The position numbers and the translations under genes are program-made. From Lentisphaeria bacterium (GTDB taxonomy: Bacteria > Verrucomicrobiota > Lentisphaeria > Victivallales > UBA1829), in contig DPDG01000040.1 of the NCBI GenBank assembly GCA_003526375.1, positions 1 to 25,300 of the forward strand: a DNA stretch of 25,300 nt, written 5' to 3'. Below the pieces are notes generated by a model. The model ran no database searches. It had not been told where the DNA came from and worked only from the letters and a program-made list of their open reading frames with translations. This document shows positions 8,280 to 16,398 of this stretch, piece after piece (the stretch's first letter is position 1; every line of letters starts with the position of its first letter).

Positions 8280-8489
8280 TCAATGCCGCTCTTTTTCATG
8301 TTTCCGCCGCAGCTCATCACAGCGGGAAACACCTGCGGCGGCAAGAAAATCAAGCTCCTCATCCTTCAATTCCTGCAACGGACTCTCCTCTTTGGAGATT
8401 GAAGCAAAATCCGGCATCTCCGGCGCAGGCAGAGAAAATGCACGCTCCATCAGTTCATCCACAAAATCCGCTGTTTTCCGTTGATCCAT
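8280..8489 (-). CDS. 69-aa small protein with a double-glycine-leader-like motif (candidate second exported peptide or sigma regulator)
   Basis: 69 aa from the ATG at 8489, preceded by ribosome site GGAGG; a longer upstream reading frame would cross the promoter and is rejected. The first 50 residues are acidic and probably helical (FVDELMERAF, then PLQELKDEELDFLAAAG). Residues 41-53, LKDEELDFLAAAG, align with the leader of the precursor at 15983 (LDDNELDNIVGG): the leading L, the D, the ELD core and the small-residue end all match. If the C39 peptidase cut there, a basic 16-18-residue tail with one Cys (57) would be released. It has its own copy of the ECF-type promoter and sits last in the export locus. 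An anti-sigma or chaperone-like role is an equal alternative. I know no named family for it. Confidence 0.72.
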   Translation of the reverse strand: MDQRKTADFVDELMERAFSLPAPEMPDFASISKEESPLQELKDEELDFLAAAGVSRCDELRRKHEKERH

Positions 8490-8510
8490 TTTCAGTCCTC
8501 CATTTCTGTT

Positions 8511-8550
8511 TTTCTGCCCTGAAAACGCAGGAGCAAAGAAAAGGTTACAG
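8511..8550 (-). promoter_or_regulatory. ECF-sigma-type promoter, copy 2 (before the 69-aa gene)
   Basis: On the minus strand: CTGTAACCTTTT (8550-8539), 11-nt variable spacer, CGTTTTCAGGGCAGAAA (8527-8511). Both blocks are identical, with the same spacing, to those before the precursor at 16312. A TGTAACC -35 and CGTTTTC -10 separated by 15 nt have the shape of ECF sigma promoters. Transcription would start about 25 nt before the ATG at 8489. Confidence 0.8.
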
Positions 8551-8614
8551 CTTTTTTCTATTTTTTTAACTTTTTTACCGCCCGGCAGAATCCGGCAGTC
8601 AATCTGCAAGATAC

Positions 8615-9763
8615 TCAACTCTTTTTTGAAGTATCGGCAAACGGGTCAACAACAATCTCCGGCGCCGTTTCCGGATCGTTCAGACGCTGTTTCCGAATCT
8701 CCCGGAGGGATTCCACAAGCTTCTGAGGAGCATATCCGCCGTCTTTCTTCAACGCTTTCGCAATGGCAAAAATACTTTCAGCGCCAAGAACCGTATGGTA
8801 GCTCGGCTCCTTCCCGAAACGCCGCTTCCATTCCTTCACGAACGGCGTATCCTGCTTCCTGATCACGGCGCGCGGCAGAAACAGAGTAAACGGCAGAGCC
8901 ATATTCCGTGTCTGGGGAATGTAAAGGTCATCGGAACCATACACGGGAAGCGTCATTTTCAGCTCTTTCATCAAAGCGGCGAATTCCGGGAAATCGGAGA
9001 ACGTCCCGCCGAAAAAGACGACATTGGAAAACTGTTCTCCGCTGTAATTCCGGACGGCGCGCAGCAGATCGCGCCGCCGGAGAGGAAGCTGGTAATTCAG
9101 GCGGTAGACCCGGTTGAATGCCGGACGCTGATGGCTCATCCGTTCCAGAGCCGTGCAGAAAATGTCACCGTAGGTCCCCGTCTCCGGACTGATGATCAGC
9201 AGGTTCCTGTATCCTTTTTTCTCCATATCGCCGAGGATCGCCTCAATCCAAAGCTCCAGCGGAGGGAAAAAGGTCACGAAATTATCCGGGTCCAGCGGAG
9301 GCAGTTTCTCGGAACTGACCGTCAGGGGAGAGATCAGCGGAAGCCCCTGAAACTGGGTCAGGGCACGCCCGGCGGGAATATAGCCTGAACTGAACGGACC
9401 GATCACAGCCGCAATCAACGGGTCGTCGCAGAATTCCTGCACTGCGGCACTGTATTGCGGGAGAGTCGTCACGCCGTCACGCTTGACGAGTTCCAGCTTT
9501 CTGCCAAGAACCCCGCCTTCGCGGTTCAGCATTTCCATGGCAAGTTCCACTCCCTGTATGGCTTCCGCCGCCGGCTGATCCGTCCTGTCATATGCTGTTC
9601 CCAGTTTCAGCGCCGGCGACTTCCTTACGGCTTTTTCCCGCATGTTTTCATACCATGTCCGGTGATTGCGGTCGATGATCGAGCCGAACTGGAACACCCC
9701 CAGCGCATTCAGAAGAAAAAAGATACAGATGAGAGCAAGCAGAATGATGATTCCGTTTTTCAT
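8615..9763 (-). CDS. Membrane-anchored type-1 periplasmic-binding protein (branched-chain-amino-acid-receptor-like)
   Basis: 382 aa. An uncleaved-looking N-terminal helix (residues 4-22, GIIILLALICIFFLLNALG) with no lipobox would anchor it to the inner membrane, followed by a 25-residue basic linker. From about 50 to 365 it follows the type-1 receptor ligand-binding fold: LKLGTAYDRTD, GVELAMEMLNREGGVLGRKLELV, AAVIGPFSSGYIPAG, PLISPLT, then the second lobe with NLLIISPETGTYGD and VVFFGGTFSD. Such proteins normally feed ABC importers or act as sensors, but no importer permease is nearby. It starts 4 nt after the second exporter gene, so it belongs to the export operon. It may bind the exported peptide or another ligand as an extracytoplasmic sensor; that role is inferred from position only. 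Confidence 0.82.
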   Translation of the reverse strand: MKNGIIILLALICIFFLLNALGVFQFGSIIDRNHRTWYENMREKAVRKSPALKLGTAYDRTDQPAAEAIQGVELAMEMLNREGGVLGRKLELVKRDGVTTLPQYSAAVQEFCDDPLIAAVIGPFSSGYIPAGRALTQFQGLPLISPLTVSSEKLPPLDPDNFVTFFPPLELWIEAILGDMEKKGYRNLLIISPETGTYGDIFCTALERMSHQRPAFNRVYRLNYQLPLRRRDLLRAVRNYSGEQFSNVVFFGGTFSDFPEFAALMKELKMTLPVYGSDDLYIPQTRNMALPFTLFLPRAVIRKQDTPFVKEWKRRFGKEPSYHTVLGAESIFAIAKALKKDGGYAPQKLVESLREIRKQRLNDPETAPEIVVDPFADTSKKS

Positions 9764-9767
9764 AAGG

Positions 9768-12353
9768 TCAGTTCCTTTCCGTTAACTGGCGTTCCGCAAG
9801 ACGTTTGAAAAGCCCTTCTTTCGCAGAGAGTTCCGCATAGGTTCCCTGCTGAACGACCTCTCCCTTGTCCAATACATAAATCCGGTCCGCCCGGATGATC
9901 GTCGAAAGACGGTGCGCAATGACGATACGCGTCGTATGAAGCTTCTCCATATTCTCCTTCACAATTTTCTGTGAAAGATTGTCCAATGCGCTTGTGGACT
10001 CATCCATCACGACCACAGACGGCGCCCCCACAAGCGCACGCGCAATCAGAATCCGCTGCTGCTGTCCGCCGGAGATGGTCTCAGGCGTCACAAGCGTATG
10101 AATTCCCATCGGCATATTTTCCACATCCTGATCGAAAGCGGCGAGCTCCAGCGCGCGCCACGCATCCTGCGTCGTGTATTCCGTCCCGGTGATGATATTC
10201 TCCAGAATGGAACCCGGCAGGATTTTGCTGTTCTGCAGAATCACCCCCATCTGGCGGCGGACGGAACGGAGTTCCAGATTGGCAAGATCTTTCCCCGAAT
10301 AATAAACGGCGCCCGCCTCCGGCTGTTCAAATCCGAGAAGAAGACGGACCAGCGAACTTTTCCCCGCGCCGGACGGTCCTACGATCGCAATGAACTCTCC
10401 GGGTTCCGCATGGAACGAGACGTCTTTCAGAACCGGCGGAGCATCCGGCGAGTAGCGGAAATTCAGATGCGAAACCTCCACTTTCCCATCCAGTTTCCCC
10501 GGATTGCGGCGTTCTCCGCCGTCCTCCGGTTCCGCGTCCAGAATCGGCATGATGCGGTCCAGTTCCGGCTTGATCGCAAGAAGCGACCAGCATCCGCCGG
10601 CAAACCCCATCAGACCGCCTTGAAAACTCTGGAACGCCGCCATGAAGGCAAGAAAAACGGGCAGAGACAGGTTCTTGTCGAGGAAACCGCCCGCCAAAGC
10701 ATAAAACAGAACCGAAATCAGCATTGGGAAAATGGTCGAGAACACGCTTTGGTACGCCCCGTTTCGCGAAATAATGTAATTCTGGCGGACCATCTCCGAA
10801 AAATCGTCCGTGAAACGGGAGAGAATCTGCTGCTCGGCTCCGGCAGCCCGGATTTTCGCCATGCCGTCGAAGAACTGCTTCATCAGTCCGCTCATGCGCC
10901 CCGCGGCGGCAGCCTGAACCGCAAGCGGGTGCAGGTTGATGCGCGAAAGCAGGAAAAATACCGATGCATAGATCAACACCATCACCAGTCCCATCGCCCC
11001 CAGCAGAGGACTGTAATAAAACATCATCGCGAGACTGACCAGCGAAAAAAGCGAGCTGAGAAACTGCTGTGAGATGATTCCGAAGACGGCAGCCTGAATC
11101 TGCGAGGCGCCGAGAATGCGCTGCGTCATATCTCCGGAATCGCACATCCGGAATGTCTTCACCGGAATCCGCAGGACATGATCATACATCGCCGCCTGAA
11201 ACCGTTCATACTGCTGGGCGCTGAACAGCATCATCACCAGGGACGGCACCACATTCAACCCGATTTCGCAGGCGGTCAGCACAATCAGCAGAAACATAAG
11301 CTGCCAGAGTTCAGGAAGATTCGCGGTTGGGATGATCTCCCCTGTAATGTACCGGGTCGCGACCGGCATCACCAGCCCGATCAGGGAGGAAATCAGCCCC
11401 GCAGCCACAATCAGCGCCAGAACAGGTTTCGCAGTCGCGAACACAAATTTCAACAACGTTTTTTTCGTCTTTTTGCCCGGCGGGAACGGTTCGTAGAAAC
11501 AATAAGCCTCCTCCGCAAAAAGCGGGGCGGATTTCCGGTCAAGCGGATACTTTCGGTTTCCGCGCGCCGGATCGCGGTAACTGCTTCCGTTGGCACTGAG
11601 ATACAGAATCACGGGAGAATCATCCTCACGGCGGAACGCCAGCACCGGACGCGCCGACTGTTTGTAACAGTCCTGCGTCAGTTCAATTCTGCGGATGCGC
11701 CATCCGGCGGAGGCGGCAAACTCCTTCAGACGCTCCTGCACAGGAAGTTCTCTGTTCCGCAGCAATTCCGGCTCCTTCTCAAACGGCAGGCGGTAACACT
11801 GCGCGATCTCCCGGAGGGCGGCGGCAAGAAAATCCGACTCATCCTCACGGTTCCGGCAGGTGGAACGGATCCCCGCAAGACGGCCGAGTCCATCCAGTTT
11901 CCGCCCCAGCGCATCGGATGTCAGTTCCCGGTTTTCCCGGTTCAGTTGAAGCCGTTTTTCTTTCTGCACGTTCAATATTCCGATCAGAGCGGACAGGAGT
12001 CCCGGCACATTTTCCGCCTCGATCCGTGTTCCCGCGACTTCACTGACCGCCGTCTGCAAACGGTTGCGCCACTCGCCGCGGGACACTTCCGACGGAACCG
12101 AGGAAACATCTCCCGAAGGCACTGCGGCAAGTTCATAACGAATTCCGCCAACACAAATGGAAGTCTCCGGGCAGAACGCATCACCGGCTCTCAAAACCGC
12201 AAGAAATGCACGGTCTCCGGCAGACCCGTCCGCTTCGAACCGAATCAGAAACAGATTCAGTTCCCCGCTCAGGACTTTCATGCCGGAAGCAAGAGAACTC
12301 AGATAAAACGTCCTGCCGGAGGGATGCAACACACTGTCCACACGATGCTCCAT
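9768..12353 (-). CDS. NHLM-type ABC exporter, second subunit (ABC2-like, no peptidase)
   Basis: 861 aa, much longer than a plain ABC half-transporter. Residues 1 to about 300 form a soluble domain of beta-rich and helical parts with no cysteine-peptidase motif (no Q...CGAAS). This matches the layout of the NHLM bacteriocin-system ABC2 family. A six-helix exporter domain follows (about 305-590) and then the nucleotide-binding domain: Walker A GPSGAGKSS (659-667), signature SGGQQ (761-765), Walker B VVVMDE (Glu785), H-loop His814. All ATPase residues are present. It probably pairs with the C39-ABC protein encoded immediately upstream (3-nt gap). The N-terminal domain may bind or present the substrate; that is inference. 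Confidence 0.88.
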   Translation of the reverse strand: MEHRVDSVLHPSGRTFYLSSLASGMKVLSGELNLFLIRFEADGSAGDRAFLAVLRAGDAFCPETSICVGGIRYELAAVPSGDVSSVPSEVSRGEWRNRLQTAVSEVAGTRIEAENVPGLLSALIGILNVQKEKRLQLNRENRELTSDALGRKLDGLGRLAGIRSTCRNREDESDFLAAALREIAQCYRLPFEKEPELLRNRELPVQERLKEFAASAGWRIRRIELTQDCYKQSARPVLAFRREDDSPVILYLSANGSSYRDPARGNRKYPLDRKSAPLFAEEAYCFYEPFPPGKKTKKTLLKFVFATAKPVLALIVAAGLISSLIGLVMPVATRYITGEIIPTANLPELWQLMFLLIVLTACEIGLNVVPSLVMMLFSAQQYERFQAAMYDHVLRIPVKTFRMCDSGDMTQRILGASQIQAAVFGIISQQFLSSLFSLVSLAMMFYYSPLLGAMGLVMVLIYASVFFLLSRINLHPLAVQAAAAGRMSGLMKQFFDGMAKIRAAGAEQQILSRFTDDFSEMVRQNYIISRNGAYQSVFSTIFPMLISVLFYALAGGFLDKNLSLPVFLAFMAAFQSFQGGLMGFAGGCWSLLAIKPELDRIMPILDAEPEDGGERRNPGKLDGKVEVSHLNFRYSPDAPPVLKDVSFHAEPGEFIAIVGPSGAGKSSLVRLLLGFEQPEAGAVYYSGKDLANLELRSVRRQMGVILQNSKILPGSILENIITGTEYTTQDAWRALELAAFDQDVENMPMGIHTLVTPETISGGQQQRILIARALVGAPSVVVMDESTSALDNLSQKIVKENMEKLHTTRIVIAHRLSTIIRADRIYVLDKGEVVQQGTYAELSAKEGLFKRLAERQLTERN

Positions 12354-12356
12354 CGC

Positions 12357-14543
12357 TCACCCTCCCTGTTCCAGTTTCATCATGGCGGCATATTTGCCTC
12401 CGGCTGCCATGAGCACCTCATGAGTCCCGCGCTCCGCAACAATCCCGTGATCCAGCATGATGATCTCATCACAATCCCTGATCGTGCTCAGTCGGTGCGC
12501 CACCACGATACAGGCACAGCCGCGGCGACGGATCGCCTTGTCGATTTCGACCTCCGTGACAGGGTCCAGCGCGCTGGTCGCCTCATCAAGAATCAGAAGC
12601 GGCGTGCGGTAAGTCAGTGCGCGGGCGATCTCCAGACGCTGGCGCTGTCCGCCGGAGAAGTTGTTTCCGCCTTCCTCCACATTCAATTCCAGCATGGGAC
12701 CGCGGGCGGTCAACTCCTGTTCGATGGCGGCGTCGCGGACCGCCTGCTGCAAATCCCGCGCCTCATACGACGGGGCAAAAAGCGTCAGATTCTGCCCGAC
12801 CGTTCCGGAAAAAAGCATGATGCTCTGATCGACGGTGCCCACCGTGGCGTAATATTCCGAACGGGTATATTCATTCATGGGTTTCCCATTCAGGAGAATC
12901 TCGCCCGACCACGGAAGCAGTGTCCCGTTGGCGAGCTTGGCGACCGTCGTCTTGCCGGAACCCGAAGCGCCGACCAGAGCGACACGTTTTCCGGGTGTCA
13001 CTTTCAGCGAGAAATCCTCCAGCACCGGCGGCTCCTGACGGCTGTAACCGAATGTGACATTTTTCATTTCAAACACGGCATGATCCGGCGGAACGCGCTC
13101 CGAACCGTCATCGGCGCGGAAACTTTTCTCCGGTTCATATTTATAAACGTCGTTGATGCGCTCCACATCGGCTTTCATAGTCTGAAGCTCCGCTCCCGAC
13201 ATCATCAATGCCGTAAACGGGGCGGTGAAACTCGCGGTCAGTGTCTGGAACGCAAACATGCCGCCCAGAGTCAGATCGCCGTTCATGATCAGCCAGGCGC
13301 CGACACACAGAATCAGCACATTGCCCACCGCATTCAAAAAGGAAGGCAGCAGATTGAAATAGGTAACGGAAACCTGAAATTCCAACTGCTTCCGGTTCAG
13401 GTCCGCAAGCTGCCCGGTCCATTGCAGGAAAACGGAATCCTCCCGCCCGGCGGCACGCAGGTTCTCCATCATGGACACTCCCGACATCACGGAACTGAGC
13501 ATTCTGGTCTGAACCATCATCAGACTCTGATTCAGAATCTGGCGGCGTTTGTTGACGATCCACAGGAAAAGAAGATCCAGCAGGAGAAAACCGAGCGAAA
13601 CAAAAGAAAGCAGCGGGCTGAACTGAAACATCAGAATCAGGAAAAACAGCGCCGTAAAAAACTTGACGATGTTATCCGCGAATTTTCCGAATGCGGCATT
13701 CGCAACGGAAGAATTCAAGCCGACCCGTGTCTGGACATCGCCGCTGGAGCGCTGGAGGAAAAAGCCCATCGGCAGACGGAACAGGAAGTTCATCATCTCC
13801 ATAGTTTTGTTGACCGCCAACTGAAGCTCCCCGCGCCGCAGAGCCAGAGACACCAGCCAACTGAGCACCGTCTGAAGCAGAATCGTCAGAATGAACAGCA
13901 ACAGGACCGGCACCAGCCACTCGCTTTTTCCCGGAAGAATCCGGTCTACGAAAATCTGCATCAGCGCCGGAACCGTAATCCCCGGAATCACAAGGAGAAG
14001 TCCGCCCCAGACCACTGCCGCCATCACGCTCTTCATACCCGAAATCATCGGGATCATTGCCCGGAATACACTTAACGGTCTTCCACCCTTGCGGAATTCC
14101 GGCGTTTTCCTGAACTCCAGAGCCACACCGGTATAGGACTTCTCAAAGAGTTCCCGGTCCACGACGCGGGGGCCTGTGGCGGGGTCGTTCAGATAAAAAT
14201 ACTTCCCGTTGCGCGAGTGTCCCTCGTAAACCACGAAGTGCTCGAAGTTCCAGAACAGAATCAACGGTCCTTCCAGCTCGTCCAGATGTTCCGTCAGAAC
14301 GCGGTAGCCTTTAGCGTCAAGGTGATACCCGCGGGCGGCTTTCAGAATCAGGGACGCTTTGCTTCCGTTCCGCGAGACGCCGCATTCCGCACGGAGTTTT
14401 TCAAGAGGCTCATACCGTCCGTAATAGGCAAGAATCATCCCCAGCGACGCAGCGCCGCACTCCGTCGCCTCCATTTGAAGCATGGTCGGAGTTTTCTTTC
14501 TTGCCGGACGCAGAAAAGAGGGAATCATTCGGGATAAATTCAT
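12357..14543 (-). CDS. Peptidase-containing ABC exporter (C39 double-glycine peptidase; NHLM ABC1-like)
   Basis: 728 aa in the three-part order of the family. The C39 cysteine peptidase (1 to about 140) has Gln23, Cys29 (in ECGAAS), His102 (EHFVV) and Asp120 (NDPATG), so the catalytic set is complete. The membrane domain spans about 165-450. The ATPase shows Walker A GASGSGKTT (525-533), signature SGGQRQR (630-636), Walker B LLILDE (Glu654) and His683. Such proteins cut leaders after a double-glycine-type motif and export the rest across the inner membrane. Its start overlaps the adaptor stop as ATGA. The natural substrate is the precursor encoded at 15983-16312, perhaps also the 69-aa protein. 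Confidence 0.94.
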   Translation of the reverse strand: MNLSRMIPSFLRPARKKTPTMLQMEATECGAASLGMILAYYGRYEPLEKLRAECGVSRNGSKASLILKAARGYHLDAKGYRVLTEHLDELEGPLILFWNFEHFVVYEGHSRNGKYFYLNDPATGPRVVDRELFEKSYTGVALEFRKTPEFRKGGRPLSVFRAMIPMISGMKSVMAAVVWGGLLLVIPGITVPALMQIFVDRILPGKSEWLVPVLLLFILTILLQTVLSWLVSLALRRGELQLAVNKTMEMMNFLFRLPMGFFLQRSSGDVQTRVGLNSSVANAAFGKFADNIVKFFTALFFLILMFQFSPLLSFVSLGFLLLDLLFLWIVNKRRQILNQSLMMVQTRMLSSVMSGVSMMENLRAAGREDSVFLQWTGQLADLNRKQLEFQVSVTYFNLLPSFLNAVGNVLILCVGAWLIMNGDLTLGGMFAFQTLTASFTAPFTALMMSGAELQTMKADVERINDVYKYEPEKSFRADDGSERVPPDHAVFEMKNVTFGYSRQEPPVLEDFSLKVTPGKRVALVGASGSGKTTVAKLANGTLLPWSGEILLNGKPMNEYTRSEYYATVGTVDQSIMLFSGTVGQNLTLFAPSYEARDLQQAVRDAAIEQELTARGPMLELNVEEGGNNFSGGQRQRLEIARALTYRTPLLILDEATSALDPVTEVEIDKAIRRRGCACIVVAHRLSTIRDCDEIIMLDHGIVAERGTHEVLMAAGGKYAAMMKLEQGG

Positions 14544-15826
14544 TCGTCAGACGGTTTCTTTTTGACTTGTTTCCGGTTCATGAGCTCCCGGAGGGCGGGA
14601 ATTACATAAGACGCCGGAGCGCGGTAGGAGGTATTGATGATAACCTCCCCCAGCATTCCGTTGACGATCTTGCGGGGATATCCCTTCCGGCTGGTCCAGC
14701 GGTAGCCGCTCGGCGATTTCGGATCGGGGAGAATCTCAAGGACAACCCTGATGACGGCGGACTGCCCCGCGATCATCTGCGTCAGGGAGGCATTCATCAG
14801 TTCCGCCTGAACCGTTTCCGCATTGACCGGAACTTTGCTGACCTCGCGCACCACGCATTTCAGATAACCATACTCGGCGGCGGGAGCGGCGGCGGGAGAA
14901 AAGAACGCACTCATCCCATTACGGATTTTCTTGCCTTTATCCGGCGGGACGAATGCCGCCAGATACATTCCCTCGTCGAGGCTGGACGCCACCAGCGCAA
15001 TCTTTTCCCCGTTCTGCACGAACGCCCCTTCTTCTTTGAAGACTTCAAGCACCTGCCCGTCGAAATCCGGAGTGATCCAGTATGCCTCGCGATAGAGTTT
15101 CTGCGCAAGATCCAGATCCTGTTTTTTCTGTTCCAACTGCTGTTTCAGCTCCAGAAGCTTCTGCTCCTGCTGCCAGATCCGGTCCTGCTGGGAGATGTCG
15201 GTCTCCATGGACTGGAACAATGTCGAAAGAAAAGAACTCTCCGTCTGCACCATCTGATCCAGAGTCTGGTAGTAAGAAACTTTGGAAGCGGCGCCCACAT
15301 TGGTCAGGCGGGAATAAATGTCCACGATATCTGCGGCTCTTTTCCGGCTTTTCTCCTGCTGGGCGGTCAGACGCTCCAGATGCTTTTTCTTTTCCCGGTC
15401 CATCTCCAGCTTCTGAGCAGTGAGACGTTCCGTCCCCTGTTTCAGGAATTCAACTTCCGAGCGTAGCAGATTGTATTCCGATTCCAGTTTTCTGACGTTG
15501 AACAACATCTCCGGATTGTAGATCTGCCCGATGATCTGTTCGGAAGTAACCTCTGCCCCTGCCTGAATGTTCAAATGGGAGAGCTTCCCGTTTCCTCCGG
15601 CGATGATCGGATGGACTCCGCCGCTCAGAAGGGTAATCCCGACTCCGGTGACACTCTCCACCATACTGCCGTAAAATCCCCAGAAGATCATTGCGCCGAA
15701 AAACAGGGAAATGGAACCGAGCAGAAACCACGTCCAGCGAGCTTTCACACTCGTCAGCGCATGACTCTGCGTCCCCCGGTTCATCTGTTCGATGGCTTTC
15801 TCCGAAAAAGCAATCTTTCCTGCCAT
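14540..15826 (-). CDS. HlyD-family secretion adaptor of the peptide exporter (NHLM HlyD-like)
   Basis: 428 aa from the ATG at 15826, chosen because GGAGAA lies 6 nt before it; the ATG at 15838 lacks a clear ribosome site. A cytoplasmic N-tail is followed by one membrane helix (about 32-54, FLLGSISLFFGAMIFWGFYG), a first lipoyl half (GGNGKLSHLNIQAGAEVTSE), a long coiled-coil hairpin (about 110-250, rich in Gln/Glu/Lys/Leu), a second lipoyl half (WITPDFDGQVLEVFKEEGAF) and a beta domain. It bridges the ABC exporter to an outer-membrane channel, which is not encoded in the window. It is first of four tightly coupled genes (4-nt overlap, then 3- and 4-nt gaps). A sigma70-like promoter of its own sits at 15888-15916. 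Confidence 0.9.
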   Translation of the reverse strand: MAGKIAFSEKAIEQMNRGTQSHALTSVKARWTWFLLGSISLFFGAMIFWGFYGSMVESVTGVGITLLSGGVHPIIAGGNGKLSHLNIQAGAEVTSEQIIGQIYNPEMLFNVRKLESEYNLLRSEVEFLKQGTERLTAQKLEMDREKKKHLERLTAQQEKSRKRAADIVDIYSRLTNVGAASKVSYYQTLDQMVQTESSFLSTLFQSMETDISQQDRIWQQEQKLLELKQQLEQKKQDLDLAQKLYREAYWITPDFDGQVLEVFKEEGAFVQNGEKIALVASSLDEGMYLAAFVPPDKGKKIRNGMSAFFSPAAAPAAEYGYLKCVVREVSKVPVNAETVQAELMNASLTQMIAGQSAVIRVVLEILPDPKSPSGYRWTSRKGYPRKIVNGMLGEVIINTSYRAPASYVIPALRELMNRKQVKKKPSDE

Positions 15827-15887
15827 GACGTTCTCCATTCAAAAAATTCTTCTGGAAATACCGGAAGGTACCGGCATCTGTCCGCAT

Positions 15888-15916
15888 AATATAATTCCGT
15901 TTCAGTGTTTTTACAA
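15888..15916 (-). promoter_or_regulatory. Sigma70-like promoter of the exporter genes
   Basis: Minus strand TTGTAA (15916-15911), 17-bp spacer, TATATT (15893-15888), about 60 nt before the adaptor start at 15826. It would let the export machinery be made independently of the ECF-type promoter further upstream. Confidence 0.55.
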
Positions 15917-15920
15917 CAGG

Positions 15921-15955
15921 CGGCATTCCGGAACGCATCGTTGTCCGGAATGCCG
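15921..15955 (-). terminator. Strong hairpin between precursor and exporter genes (attenuator or processing site)
   Basis: A perfect 12-bp inverted repeat, CGGCATTCCGGA (15921-15932) and TCCGGAATGCCG (15944-15955), with an 11-nt loop; three more pairs form outside one mismatch. No T run follows on the minus strand, so it may partly terminate transcription or protect the 3' end of the precursor mRNA. Either would give far more precursor than exporter. Confidence 0.6.
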
Positions 15956-15982
15956 TCTGGATTCGGAAACTGTTCAGGCAAT

Positions 15983-16312
15983 TCAGCCTTTCAGAAGAGT
16001 TCCCAACTGATCTCTTGTGAAAGAAATCCACTCCCCTTTGTTGTTCTGAATTTCAAGAGACTTCAGATTCGGGTTGCCGACAAGGGACTGAAGTCTTTTT
16101 TCGGAACACGGTCCCTGTGAACTCATGCCGCTGAAACCGCCGGTGGAACTTTGGAAGCAGACGGATTTGACGATCAGTCCCTGGGCACCGCTTTTCCCCG
16201 TCAGAGTCTTCAGGTTATACTGTGCGATGAAATTCTGGTTGAAAGCCCCGCCGACGATGTTGTCGAGTTCATTGTCATCCAGATTGACGAGATTTCTGTT
16301 TTCCTTGTTCAT
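15983..16312 (-). CDS. Double-glycine-leader peptide precursor (109 aa; predicted exported bacteriocin or signal)
   Basis: 109 aa, ribosome site AAGGAG 8 nt before the ATG. The leader is residues 1-22, with the classic pattern L11-D-D-N-E15-L16-D-N-I19-V20-G21-G22 (the L/E/L/I-V spacing read by C39 peptidases). Cleavage after Gly22 would release an 87-residue product, large for a bacteriocin. The product is rich in Gly, Ser, Gln and Asn, has just two cysteines (52 and 69, a likely disulfide) and is mildly basic. A glycine/serine-rich middle (SSTGGFSGMSSQG) suggests flexibility. No lanthipeptide, radical-SAM, YcaO or other modifying enzyme is nearby, so it is probably unmodified apart from cleavage and a disulfide. 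Neither an immunity gene nor a known family is recognised. Bacteriocin, signal or structural peptide all remain possible. Confidence 0.85.
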   Translation of the reverse strand: MNKENRNLVNLDDNELDNIVGGAFNQNFIAQYNLKTLTGKSGAQGLIVKSVCFQSSTGGFSGMSSQGPCSEKRLQSLVGNPNLKSLEIQNNKGEWISFTRDQLGTLLKG

Positions 16313-16352
16313 GGTGCCGTCTCCTTGTTTTTGAGATTGATGTTTCAGGCTG

Positions 16353-16392
16353 TTTCTGCCCTGAAAACGGAGAGAACGGAAAAAGGTTACAG
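16353..16392 (-). promoter_or_regulatory. ECF-sigma-type promoter, copy 1 (before the precursor gene)
   Basis: Minus strand CTGTAACCTTTT (16392-16381), 11-nt spacer, CGTTTTCAGGGCAGAAA (16369-16353). It lies between the sigma-factor stop codon and the precursor start, giving a leader of about 45 nt. Identical blocks precede the 69-aa gene at 8511-8550. The adjacent ECF sigma factor is the obvious candidate to read it. Confidence 0.82.
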
Positions 16393-16398
16393 GAAAAA

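Noticed and set aside
8490..8618. N-terminal extension of the 69-aa protein to 112 aa
   Set aside because: It would translate through the ECF-type promoter and lacks a ribosome site, whereas GGAGG precedes the ATG at 8489.
11178..14075. Very long plus-strand open frame (965 codons) opposite the ABC exporters
   Set aside because: It is antisense to two complete ABC transporter genes; its translation is rich in Arg, His and Gln with no domain, a typical shadow of GC-rich coding DNA.
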